Source: Neocallimastix lanati (nom. inval.) (lineage: Eukaryota; Neocallimastigomycota; Neocallimastigomycetes; Neocallimastigales; Neocallimastigaceae). From it: a stretch of 53,500 bases of DNA. A program made the translations under genes and the position numbers. Below, one piece after another: positions 13,987 to 34,972 of the stretch; the stretch's first letter is position 1; each line of letters begins with the position of its first letter. The stretch spans positions 154,001 to 207,500 of the forward strand of contig JACVTC010000123.1 of assembly GCA_016946835.1 (NCBI GenBank). The letters run 5' to 3'. Under the pieces are notes generated by a model. It was not told the DNA's origin. It made no database searches and saw only the letters and a list, made by a program, of their open reading frames with translations.

Positions 13987-14585
13987 AAATAATGATATAT
14001 ATATAATAATGTATAACATTACATAACTACTATTAAATTATTAAATCTTATTTTACTATTTCATAATATAATCAAATTATTTCTATTTTAAACAATTATT
14101 TAAAAAAAAATATTTTGTGAAACCTCAAAATTTAAATTTAAAATATATTTAGAATTAAATTTTTTAATTAATATTAAATATATATTAAAAGATTAAAACA
14201 AAGTTAAAAAATATTATTATTAATAAAATAAATGTTAAAACAAAAACAAAAAAAATTAATAACATATATATAGGAAAAAAAACTTAATAATTATTCATAC
14301 TAACGATAATAGAAAAAAATAGTATAAAAGAAAGTAAAATTCGATATAAAGTTTTTATGTAAAAAAAAATAAAAAAAATAATAATAAAAATTAAATAAAA
14401 ATAGTTAAAAAAAATAATAAAAAATAAAAAATAAAATAAAAAAATAAAATAAAAAAATTAAAAAAATAATAACTAAAAAATAAATAAAAAAGTAGCATAA
14501 TATAATAATAATAAATAAAAAGTCAAAAATATAATATTATAATAAATTAATATTATATAAATAGATAACAATTAGTTAATAAAAA
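12829..14585. other. AT-rich intergenic stretch upstream of the CotH gene
   Basis: Long poly-A runs lie at 13257-13295, 13675-13718 and 13948-13984. The final 300 bases are strongly A-rich on the plus strand up to the start codon. No coding sequence is seen. Confidence 0.55.
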
Positions 14586-14961
14586 ATGAATCACATAGTA
14601 TCATGTTTTAAACAAGCAATATTATTATTTGTTTTACTTATTTCTATTAACTCAGCTAGAAAAGTGAAATTTTCTGTAGTTGGTTTTGGTTCAAATGTTT
14701 CGGTTAAAATTGGATCAATTAAATATTCCTTAACTAAACGTAATGAATATACTCCATTATATCAATCAACTATTGAAGTCGATAATGATGAAATTTCGTA
14801 AGTTATAATAACATTTTTATATATTTTTATTATTGTTATTTTTGTAATAGTTTAATATATAAATATATATATTGTAATAAATAGAGGTATTGTAATATAT
14901 TGCAAAATTATATAATACATATTTTATAGTAAATTTTATAAATAAATTAATATAAATTTAT

Positions 14962-15016
<55 letters not shown>

Positions 15017-17431
15017 AAAAAGGCTAATAATAAAGATAAAGAAAAATTATATAATAAATCATTAGTGTAATTAAAGAGTAAATGAATAATTAAATATATA
15101 TGAATAAATAATTAATATTTATAATATTAACAAATGACCCAAAAAAATAAATAATAAAATTATAATATTTTGTTAAAATAGAATATAAATATATATATAT
15201 CATAAAATTTTATAATTAAATATATTTTAATATATTAATAGATATAAGTATATTGTTGATGATATATCCGAAAATTTCACTCGTACTTTAGATAAAGACG
15301 AAACGACTACTCACAATGAATTCTTTGGAAGAAAAGATACCATAAAGAAATTGCCACAATTCCCATCAGTTTATGAATGGAAAAGATCTGTTGGTAAGGG
15401 TGAATTATTTGATGATTCATATATTCCAACTGTTCATATTTATGGTGAAAGAAGTGAAAAACTTTTTACCACAAGTAAAACTTCCAGTGATTATTTAGAT
15501 AGAATAGTTTTTATTTTAAAAGATAGTATTTATTCTTATAAGGTAACAATTTAAACAAAATTTATTAATGATTATATATATATATAATAAATATTATAAT
15601 AATTAAATAATTATAATATATACTTTTTTATATAACAAAATAATGAATAATTATTATTATTAAATGAATAATAATAAAATAGAATGTTCCATGTTATCCA
15701 AAGAATAAGATATGGAATAAAATGCAATTCAAAGTTACATTTAAAGAAAATGGTGGTGTTGAAGGTCGTTATGTTTTAAAGTTTCGTGATAACAATGAAG
15801 ATCCTACTTTCATGCGCCAAGATCTTTATGGTGATATTTTGAATGCTATCGGTTACCCAACAATCCAATCTGTTAAAGCTAGAGTTTATGTTAATGAAAG
15901 AGCCGTTGGTTACTATATATTACAAGAAGAAGCTGCCAGTAATTCATTTGCTCGTGCTGCTTTCCATGGTGATAATAACGGTAACTATTTACTTGATAGT
16001 AGTGAACTTGGTCAATCTTTTGACTGTAGTACAGGTGCTGATCTTGATTACGATAATAATGATTTCTCTTCATTTGGTCCATATAAAAAAGATCAATATG
16101 ATAATTCTAGAGTTAAAAATCTTGCAAAAGCTCTTAAAAACTTAAATGTTAATAATAGTAGTGAAGTTAAGAAATTTGAACAGAATTGGTTTGATATTGA
16201 TACTTTCTTCAAGAGTATTGCCATGGAATACCTTACTGCTCACTGGGATTCCTACTGGTTCTACTCTACTAATTATGCTTTATATAATGATCCAACTGAA
16301 TCCACTAGTAGCACCTTCAAGTTCTATTTCATCTGTCAAGATTGGGATGGTACATTTGGTTTAAATGCTGATAAAACTTATTTACGTTACGAAGATTATA
16401 TTAATCATTCCTATAAAGATTATGTTAATATTAAATGGAGTGTTGAAGAGAATGATGCTCCACATCGTTATCCTATTGATAAATTTTTATCTAACTCAAC
16501 TCTTAGAGCTCGTTTCGAAAAGATTCTTAAGACTATTGTTACTGAAATTTTCAACCCAATTGTCATTGGTAAACGTTTAGATGCTTTAGTCGAACGACAT
16601 CGTGAAGAAGTTAAATGGAATTATGATGTATGTAGAAATCATCCTCTTCGTTTAGGTACTAATTCAAGTAAAAGAATCTACTGGACTATTGAGGATTTCG
16701 ATAAAAATATTAATGAAAGAGTTGGTCATGGTGCAAGTTATGGTATTAAACAATTTGTTTATTTACGTGCTAAAGCTATTAAAAAAGAATTTGGCTTATC
16801 AATTGATTTAGGTGATGATGACAAAAGTAACAATACATCTCCTTCTACTTCTCCTACTTCTGATGATGGACGTTGTGGTTCTAATGGAAGAATATGCCCA
16901 AATAATGAATGTTGTTCTCAATATGGATACTGTGGTACTACTGATAAATACTGCGGTTCAGGTTGTCAATCTGAATTTGGTAGATGTAATTCAAGTGGTA
17001 ATCCATCTTCTAATAACACTCCATCTAAAGTTCCTATAAGTCCTGATTATCATTGTGGTCCAAACAATGGTGCTTGCGCAAATAATGAATGTTGTTCCCA
17101 ATATGGCTACTGTGGTACTACTGATGCATATTGTGGTAATGGTTGTCAATCTGAATTTGGTAGATGTAATTCAACTGGTAATAAAACTATTACTACCACT
17201 AAAAAATCTACCACTACAAAAATAACTACTACTACCAAGACTATCACTAAAAAAACTACTACTACTACTAAGATTGCTAGTCCTACTGGAAAAATATCTT
17301 CTAATAATAAGTGTGGAACCTCTCATGGTATTTGTTCAAATAATAAATGTTGTTCAAACTATGGTTACTGTGGTACTTCTGATAAACACTGTGGTGACGG
17401 TTGTCAATCTGAATTTGGTAGATGTAACTAA
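14586..17431 (+). CDS. Secreted CotH-family protein with three CBM18 chitin-binding domains
   Basis: Three exons, 14586-14797, 15242-15542 and 15683-17431, join in frame to about 753 residues. Residues 1-24 are a signal peptide ending near INSA. A CotH (spore coat protein H kinase-like) domain spans about 80-540. It includes VLKFRDNNEDPTFMRQDLYGD, GYYILQEE and the acidic FYFICQDWDGTFG motif, where family members place catalytic aspartates. After a Ser/Thr/Pro linker come three hevein-type CBM18 modules at about 568-606, 628-666 and 714-753. Each has eight cysteines and the core NECCSQYGYCGT or NKCCSNYGYCGT. The last two are separated by a Thr/Lys-rich linker, probably O-glycosylated. CotH proteins are numerous in gut fungi, where many carry dockerins; this one carries chitin-binding modules instead. 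A cell-wall or extracellular protein kinase-like role is inferred. A poly-A tract of about 50 bp lies in intron 1. Confidence 0.9.
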
Positions 17432-17513
17432 TTCAATTAAAAATTTTAAGAAATCCTACCTTACATATTTTTAGTAAAATAAAAAATTTATAAAGTATAA
17501 ATCCTTTTATATA

Positions 17514-17565
<52 letters not shown>

Positions 17566-17683
17566 AAACTCAAAAAATAAATATAAAGTTAATTAATACA
17601 TCTATAATATATATACATTTAACTTCTCTAAATAATTATTAATTTATAAAATAATATAAATGCATAAAAAAAAAGAAAGGGTT

Positions 17684-17729
<46 letters not shown>

Positions 17730-18690
17730 ATAATAATTTCAATATGATTATTCTAAATTAAATATAATTGTATATTTAGGTATAATTTAGATTAATTTTA
17801 TTCATATAATCTCATAATAATAATTTCCTATAAACTTTTATAGACAATTTTAATACATTATAAATAATGTGATTATTTTTATTATTGATAATATTAAATT
17901 TAAGTATAATCATACTTATAATATATTTACATTAATAATAATTAATTAATAAGTTAATTGTAAAATGTTATATTTGATAAAGAAAAAATTAAAAAAAGTT
18001 ATAATAAATTTTTTAAGCTTTTTCATATTTGATAAAGAAAAAATTAAAAAAAGTTATAATAAATTTTTTAAGCTTTTTTTTTCTTTTTTTTCGATAAATT
18101 CATGTTTTTATTTTTATTTTTATTTTTAATCCAAAATTTACTGATAAATTAAGCAATTAATTAAATTAGCAAATTAAAAAAAATATTAAAAAATAAAAAT
18201 TATATGAATAAAAACAATTTTTATGTAAATCATTTAGCCTTTAAGAATGTATCATCTTCTTTGAGGTTCATTGAGGAAAGACTATCTTAATTCCCACAAT
18301 ATCGAGGGTGATAGTAAAAAAATACAAGCATTTAGCTATGAATGTTTTTGGTATAATTGCTTATTACTGTTGTTTGGAATCGACATTATTTATCAAAATT
18401 ATTAATTAATTATATAAAATTTTAAGAAATAGTATTATTTTTCATTTAGGCATCTTTTTTCTTTTTCCTATATTTTCATCTTTTTCATATATTTACTATT
18501 TCTTCATTTATGAATCATTCATAAAATAGTATTATAATGTTATATTTATCATATTTTTTATGGACGGTTATGTAATTATGATACTTTTTTTATACTCCTG
18601 TAGGAATTGATTTGTTCCACCTCATGTACTTTTTTTCAATTTTTTAATATACTTTTGATATTTAAAATCTTTTACAATTTATTTTAAAAA
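17432..18690. other. AT-rich intergenic stretch
   Basis: Poly-A runs of about 40 bp lie at 17517-17562 and 17690-17727. A 55-bp tandem duplication occurs at 17971-18079. A GC-richer patch at about 18238-18400 has broken open frames and may be remnant LINE 5' sequence. No intact gene. Confidence 0.5.
17971..18079 (+). repeat. 55-bp perfect tandem duplication
   Basis: The unit beginning TATTTGATAAAGAAAAAATT at 17971 is repeated at 18026 with no visible mismatch over its length. In AT-rich sequence that decays quickly, this identity suggests a recent event. Confidence 0.9.
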
Positions 18691-20110
18691 ACAATCTGTC
18701 CGAATATTAATTGTTGGAAATCTGAAAAACGTGATGGATTTACTCATTTTAACTCAATTTTTAATCCTACTTGTATTTGTCTTCAAAAAGTCAGTTCCTA
18801 AATATCTACAGGATTCAATATTTCATTACCTTGCTTTCATTAAGAAATTATCTCATGAAAAGTATTTTTTATGAAAGGATTAAAAATTTTAAACCTAGAA
18901 GTGATTTATCTATTCTTCAAGTTTTCAAAGAATACAATATTTTTTTGATTATATCATTAGTATTTAAGAGGAATATTAGGATAATTAAATTTAAAAACTT
19001 GATTCATTCCATCGGTGATTGTTTCTTAACAAATGACGCTCAATGTGGTTGGTCTAGGCTTAAGGAAATCTCTAAACCTTCTTACTCTCCTTCCCAATCA
19101 TCAGTATATATTAAAATTAAAGAAGGTAATGTTCTAGTATCTCAAGAAGATCAACTCAATTGTTTTTCAGAACACTATTAATAACTTGCTTTTAATAAAA
19201 CCGGTCACAGTCTTAACGAAAATTATTAGAAAGAAATACTAAATAATTCCTATTCCCAACCATTAATCAACCAATTTCAATATAATGAATTTACTTTATT
19301 GTTCTTTCAATGAGAAATAGCAAAACATCTGGTCTTAATGGTATTCCAATAGAGTTTTTTTAAGCATTTTTCAAACTAAGAGCAGCACTTCTTTTTAGAA
19401 TGATCCTAATCAAGAAATTACTTATTCCAACTGTGTAAATGCCTATTTTTATTATTTAATAAAATTTTTGATGTCGACTTCTTTGATGAATGGAATTCTG
19501 CTTCTGTTGTATCTATTCTTAAAAAAAGGGATCTTTCAGATTGTAATAATTGCCATAGTATTTCACTCATCAAAGTAAGATTAGAGATTCTGTCAAAAAA
19601 TTTTAGCTAAATGAATCAACGACAATGCCTTATCTCATGCACTTATTAGACCAAAATAGTTTGGCTTTAGAAATAAAAAAAAAATGTATTAGTTTATTCG
19701 TCTCAATTCGTGAAATTTGCCAAAGAAGGCAATTTAATTATCAATTTACCTTTCTTGCTTTTCTTGACCTAGAAAAAAGCTTTTGATTCAGTTCCAATTT
19801 ATAATATACTTATAAAACTTAATAATAGTGGTATATGCAGTAAATGCCGAAAGCTCTTGCTTGTGGTATTCGTCAAAGGTGTCCCTAATCACCAATTTTT
19901 TTTAATATATTTATCAATAACATATTTGATAAATGCAAGTGATATGTTGTTGTTAAAACCTATTTGCTGATGATATTACTTAGAACCTATTATAGTTTGG
20001 GTTGAAAAATAAGACTTCCAATTCTACTATTTATGTTATGTCTAATGAACTATTTAGACCTCCTATAGCTAATTTTTATGTTAAGGAGATGATTCAATGC
20101 TTTAAATTTT
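18690..20110 (+). mobile_element. Decayed LINE: endonuclease and reverse-transcriptase pieces
   Basis: Fragments lie in the correct order on the plus strand. NCWKSEKRDGFTHFNS..PTCICLQK (about 18710-18795) resembles the start of an APE-type endonuclease. CGWSRLKEISKPSYSPSQS and EDQLNCFSEHY (about 19038-19180) resemble the pre-RT linker. Then come SGLNGIPIEFF, a WNSASVVSILKK..LSDCNN..ISL block, FTFLAFLDLEK, and ACGIRQRCP.SPIFFNIFINN (about 19855-19920), all RT motifs. Several stops and frameshifts separate them. It is the same family as the copies at 1-1290 and 9650-10546, and a copy of the short dispersed repeat follows immediately at 20137. Confidence 0.8.
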
Positions 20111-20136
20111 AGTATAAATAAATAATAAATATATAG

Positions 20137-20345
20137 TTAGAATATATGAAATAATAAGAAATAAACTTCAAATGTATTTATAATGTATTGAAACATATTG
20201 TATATATTAATATATAAACCACATTGTAAAAGTATAAAACATGTAATTTGAAATAATTTACTTTTTGTAACTCTTTATCCTAAAGCATATTAATAAAGTT
20301 AATACAATTATTAAACCCAAATTTCACGACTCTTAACATATATAT
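20137..20345 (+). repeat. Dispersed repeat, copy 2, running into (TA)n
   Basis: It begins GTTAGAATATATGAAATAAT, shared with the copy at 31347. It contains CAAATGTATTTATAATGTATTG, shared with copy 1, and TAACTCTTTATC, shared with copy 3. It ends in TATATATATA. It lies directly 3' of LINE sequence, so it may be the 3' untranslated end of that LINE, or a SINE that uses it. Confidence 0.65.
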
Positions 20346-20740
20346 ATATAATAATTATTCTTTAAATTTAATTCTAATTATTAATCAAATAATTAGTTAA
20401 AAAAATACACTTTTGAATATTATTAATATCATTGTTTAGAAATATTAATGATACTCAAAAGTGTATAAAGTTATTAATGATATTATAAATATTGAATCAT
20501 ATATTAATAATTAAAGTACAACTTTTTTATAAATGTTTCATCATATTTTTAGTCTTTATTTGTATCTGTTCTTTAAATATTATAATATTATTAATATCTT
20601 TATATAATATTTATATATCTTTATATATACCAATAATTCTATTTAAAATTATATTTTTTAGCAATATATACTTTTTATTATTATTATAATTATTTAATAA
20701 TATTTATTATGAAAATACATGAAAATACAATAAATTAAAT
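20346..20740. other. AT-rich spacer
   Basis: No gene is seen. It contains an imperfect inverted repeat in which ATACACTTTTGAATATTATTA (about 20405) faces AATGATACTCAAAAGTGTAT (about 20446-20465). Confidence 0.5.
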
Positions 20741-20995
20741 AGACCTTGATGATTGTAAAATTTCCAATCGCCAATGATTACACCCACTAGGGAGGAGTTA
20801 ATGATTCCGTTCTAATGCTCGTTGTCAATAGAGATATATGTAGGAACGTTAGGAATGCATATCCGGGCAGTGTGTAAACGACGATTGAGAGCGGCGAAGC
20901 TGTTACAGTATGCCAATAACTCATCACCTTACAGTTAATTAATAACTGTATGGCCATATGGGCCCATATGTGCAAGTCTATGTTTTTTTTTTTTT
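20741..20995 (+). ncRNA. Candidate structured non-coding RNA (GC island with terminal T run)
   Basis: About 240 bp has near 42% G+C by direct count over 20821-20940, against roughly 10-15% in the flanks. It has no credible open frame on either strand. It contains a perfect 8-bp stem with a 5-nt loop (20930-20950), then a perfect 16-bp palindrome (20955-20970), then a run of 13 T at 20983-20995 that would serve as an RNA polymerase III terminator on the plus strand. I could not match it to SRP RNA, RNase P/MRP, U snRNAs or tRNA by eye. The alternative is a GC-rich relic of a mobile element. Confidence 0.35.
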
Positions 20996-21584
20996 AAATT
21001 TTTACATTAATATTAAAAAACAATCCTCAATAAAACTCTGTTATTATATTATTATACTTTATTATTATTATAATAATTATAATAACAATAAAGTATGATA
21101 TTTTTATAAAAAATGAATTCTTAGTACACATATTATTATTAATTTCATATATTTTTATTATTTTATTTAAATATAAAAAAATACATTGTTTATAGATTAA
21201 AATTTTAAATATTATATTTATATTTATATATAAAAATGACATGTAATAAACAAATTATATATATATATATATATTGTCTTTTAATAGGATTGTAATAAAA
21301 TAAAAAAAAATGGGTTAATGAAATAATGCTAAATCTTATTATTAGGATTGTAAAAAAATAATGAATTAATGAAATATAGCTAAAGAGTAAAAAGAATATT
21401 AATAATAAATATTAATATATCATTTAAGCAAAACATAAATAATAAAATATAATAGAAATATTTAATAGTATAATATATATACATTGTTTGTTTGTTTTGC
21501 TTTTTAATTATATAAGTTTTTAAAAAATTAATTTAAAAATTTTTATATGTATTTTATATATAATCCAATAATGAATATTACTAT
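20996..21584. other. AT-rich spacer downstream of the adenylate-kinase gene
   Basis: No gene or GC island is seen. It contains hairpin-prone TATTATTATTATAATAATTATAATA sequence near 21055-21090 and (TA)n near 21258-21273. The 3' untranslated region of the minus-strand gene should lie at its right end. Confidence 0.5.
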
Positions 21585-30664
<9,080 letters not shown>

Positions 30665-30891
30665 TTTTTTTTATCTTCTTTTTTTTTTTAATTTTTTTTT
30701 TTATTTTTATTTTATTATTAAATATTGTTATTATTGTTATTATTTATTATATTATAATATTTTATTATTGATTTGTGTAAACATTTATTTTATTTTTTTT
30801 TTGTTGTTGTTGTGTTTAGAAATTTTCTTTTTTAAGTATTATGTTTAAAATATTATTAACAAAAACGAAATAATAAATATAAATTGTATTT

Positions 30892-30954
<63 letters not shown>

Positions 30955-31525
30955 CTTAAATAATTATAAATAATACTTTTTTTTATACAAATATTATAAT
31001 TATATAATGAATAAACAAAGTTTTAAATTTAAATTTATTATTTGAAACTAATATGAATTGTATTGTAATTAAAATATCTTAAATTTTACTTTTTATATAT
31101 AATATTATTTATTTTTTAAATTTACCAAAATTTTTTTTTATAATTTCAAGTTTTTTTTTTTTTTTTTTTTCAAACAACTAATTAAATTTAATGAATATTA
31201 ATTATGAATGAATTAAAAAAAATATAAACAATTTTATGTTTTTTTTACATACAATTTTTAAAAATTTTTTATAAAGTAACATATAATAATAAAAATTCAA
31301 TATTCAAAAAAAAAATTTAAATTATCTTAATAATTAATAAAAATTTTGTTAGAATATGTGAAATATATGAAAAATAAGCTTTAAATGCATTGAAGCATAT
31401 ATATAATGAATAAGCCACAATATAATAATATAAAAGCATTTAATTCAGAATAATTAGGTGCTAATAACTCTTTATCATAAAATAATATAATTATAAATCA
31501 TAAATTCCTGACTTTTCACAACATT

Positions 31526-31568
<43 letters not shown>

Positions 31569-32954
31569 TTATTTATTTATTTATTTATTAATTTATTAAA
31601 TTTAATTAATGTATTTGAAAGTTTAAAAAATTCTAATAGAATATCAATTATAAAGTATTATTTATATTACATGCTACTCAATATCTTGTACTTTTTTTTT
31701 TGGATTTTATTATTTTATATGTATTTTTTTAATTATTTTAAAATAAAAATTTTTTCATATTTAATGACATTTTTGCATATTACATGTTTTAACAAACAAG
31801 ATATTACAAAGAAATAAAATGAAAAATAATAATAATATTGTAAACATCTATTTAAAAACTTCCATTTATAATTAATGTATTAATACATTTTTCATAACTT
31901 TCATATTGCTGATTATTATACTTTTACTATAACTTTTAAATTACTATTGTATTTACTTAAAATCAAAACATAAATTTTTTTTTTTTCTTTTTTCTTTGTT
32001 TTTATTAATATTATATTATACTTACATTACTTATTTAAATACAAATGAAAACTTATAATAATTTAATAAAAAAAAAGAGAAAAAAAATATAAAAAAGTTT
32101 ATAAGAAATCGATAATAAGCGTCTTAATTATCAAAAATTTTTATAATTAGTCTTATTCATTTTTATTCATGTTAATATTAATATAAAATATATATTCTAA
32201 TTTTTATAATAATTATTATTATAAAATTTTTATATTAATATTTCAATAACCTAATCTATATTGTGTTATATTTAGAGGTAGTATTATTATTAAATACTAT
32301 TAATCATTAATAATTATAATTAATTATAAATTATTAATTGAAATTATTGTAATTATTGTTATTGTTGTTATTGTCGTTTGTTGTTGTTATTATTAATTTT
32401 TCTCATTAATATATATATATATATATATATTAATTTAATAATATCAATAATAAACTCAGCATTATTGTTATTATTATTATTATTACTCTAATTAATATCT
32501 AAAATTACTAATGTAATTACAAAATTTCATTTTGAAAAAACTAATAATAAATTATTCGTTCATAAGGTTAATACTAATATGGTATTATTGCACGATTAAA
32601 AGTTTACTCAACCTATAGAAAATTCATTAAATGAATTAAATATTTTTAATATATTGAACTAATAATTAGTCGTTCTTTTGCTCAGTTCATAAAGATAAAT
32701 TAAAAGATGATTATAAAATTAAACTTTTTGATATTGTAAACATTATTATTTATTACTTTGATTGTCTAAATACTATTTAATAAAATTTATATTATATTTC
32801 TTATATTTTGAAATCATAATTTTTATTATTGTATAAATAATTAAAAAACCAAATCATGATATTTTATGTAATTTATTGCTAAAGATTTAAAATTGAAAAA
32901 AAAAAAAAATTATTGAAATAATTCATTTTATTAATTTTAGATCAGAGAAAATCA

Positions 32955-33009
<55 letters not shown>

Positions 33010-33157
33010 ATAATATTATACACTACTATAACGTATTAATAAAACTTTTTATTCTGTAATTCATAAAAAAATTCCAAAATTTTTAGATGTTTGAAATAAT
33101 TTTTTAAATTAATCTTTATTTATATACTAAATTTTTTATAGTATCATCATAGTGTTA

Positions 33158-33198
<41 letters not shown>

Positions 33199-33742
33199 GA
33201 GAGATACAAAAGGAGGAAAAAAATACTGATTAGATTAGATAGATTTTAATATATATTTAAATATTTTTTATATTTTTTATATTTTTATACTGTGATTACT
33301 ATTTAAAAATTATTCTATATTAAATTTTAAAATATAAAATTTTATCCAAAAAATACAATAAAATAAAATAAAATAAAAAATTATAATAAATATATATAAT
33401 ATATAATAAAAAAAATGAATAAATAAAAATTAACAATAAAATAAAAAAAAAAAAAAAAAAAAAAAGAATGAAATACAAATTTAAAATATATAAAAAAATA
33501 AAAATAAAAATTTATACATAATAAATACTAAAATTAAAATTGTTTTTTTTTTAAAAAATAAAAAAAGAAAAAAAGTATTCCATTAAATAATAAAACATTT
33601 TAATTATAATTAATTAAATTATAATTCTTTTCTACTTTTCTTATAATTTTTTTTCCTGAATTAAAAGAAATACATACTATAAATGGGTATATAATTAATG
33701 CCTTTAAATAAATATAGAATAATTTTTGTATCATTTATTGGT
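30665..33742. other. Intergenic region between the AK and RhoGAP genes
   Basis: About 3 kb of A/T sequence with no coding exon. It includes poly-A/(TA)n at 30896-30950, a T run at 31150-31170, dispersed-repeat copy 3 with a (TTTA)n tail, an A run of about 47 bp at 32961-33007, and a (TAA)n tract at 33160-33195. The region just right of 30664 is presumed to hold the AK promoter. Confidence 0.55.
31347..31590 (+). repeat. Dispersed repeat, copy 3, running into (TTTA)n
   Basis: It starts TGTTAGAATATGTGAAATAT, like copy 2. It shares AATAAGCCACAAT-like and TAACTCTTTATC blocks and the AAATTCCTGACTTT-like 3' block, and then enters a (TTTA)n array from about 31526. It is more diverged than copies 1 and 2. 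Confidence 0.55.
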
Positions 33743-33834
33743 TTAACTCGCTTGTAGAATTTTTTTCAATTCCTAATAAAATTATTTATTAACAAAAATT
33801 GAAATTAATAAATATTTATTAAACATGATAATAA

Positions 33835-33871
<37 letters not shown>

Positions 33872-34916
33872 TAATAATAATAATAATAATAATAAATACT
33901 TTATATCTTAGATAGTCTTTACGGATCGGTTTTTGATCTTCTAATGTTTTAATTGGTCTACCATTTTTTTCAACAAATTCTTCTTGAAAATTCTTTAGTT
34001 TTATCTGTAAAGCTAATTTTTCTTGCTTTAATTTTTCAAGTCTATTTTTTTTATTATTATAATTATTTTTTTATTTTTTTATTTATTATTTATTATAAAT
34101 TAATATTCATATAATGTATAAAATAACATATTATTCAATATTATATATTTACGCTATTATAGAATCATCTTTGTTTTTATTATCCATTTCCATATTCTTT
34201 AAAAATGTTAGAACAAAATATATTTTATAAGTATATGAATTAATATTAAATAAAAATCTAATAAACCGAATTTTATATACCTTTTTTGCAATTAAATATT
34301 TTATTTCCGCATACTTTTGATATAATTCTTTCATATATCTTATATCAGCTTTTTGTAACTATTAGAATTTAAATTTTGTTATTAAATAATTAAAATTAGT
34401 TTGTATTTATTTAATTTCTTTTGCTATTCATTTATCATTATATTAATTAATTATATTTATTAACAAATTTACTTTTTTTGATATTATTTTACTATTATCA
34501 TTATAATTTAATGGTGGGAGCATAGCTTGTGAATTTTCATTAATTTTTGAAACTGTACTATTTGTTGATTCTATAGCATTAGATAATGATTTATTTATAA
34601 AATCATTATTATTATTACTAGGTTTCTGTTCTGAAAAATTGCCATTAGATTTACTAGCCTGATAATGATTATATATTGATTTTAACAATAATAGTTCTTG
34701 CTTTATGGCCTTTTTTTCTTTCATTATTTCACTAAATGTCATTTTACTTAAGTCATTAGGACGATTGTCTTTCTTTCTTTTATATTCAAGTCTTTTTTTA
34801 ATTTCATCCGATATTAAAGTATTATTATTGCTTATTTTTTCCTAATTCAATTTTTAAATATTAATTATATAAAAAAGAAAAAATGATAATATCAAATAAA
34901 TAATTAAACGAATAAT

Positions 34917-34972
<56 letters not shown>

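Noticed and set aside
15843-17474. Overlapping frames inside the CotH gene
   Set aside because: They are shadows in other frames of a clear protein with domains and conserved cysteines.
20787-20975. 62-codon minus-strand open frame in the GC island
   Set aside because: It has no family match, and the sequence is dominated by hairpins and a palindrome, so an RNA or repeat explanation fits better.
20741-20995. Naming the GC island as SRP RNA, RNase P RNA or U snRNA
   Set aside because: Only short, unconvincing resemblances; the diagnostic cores of those RNAs were not found.
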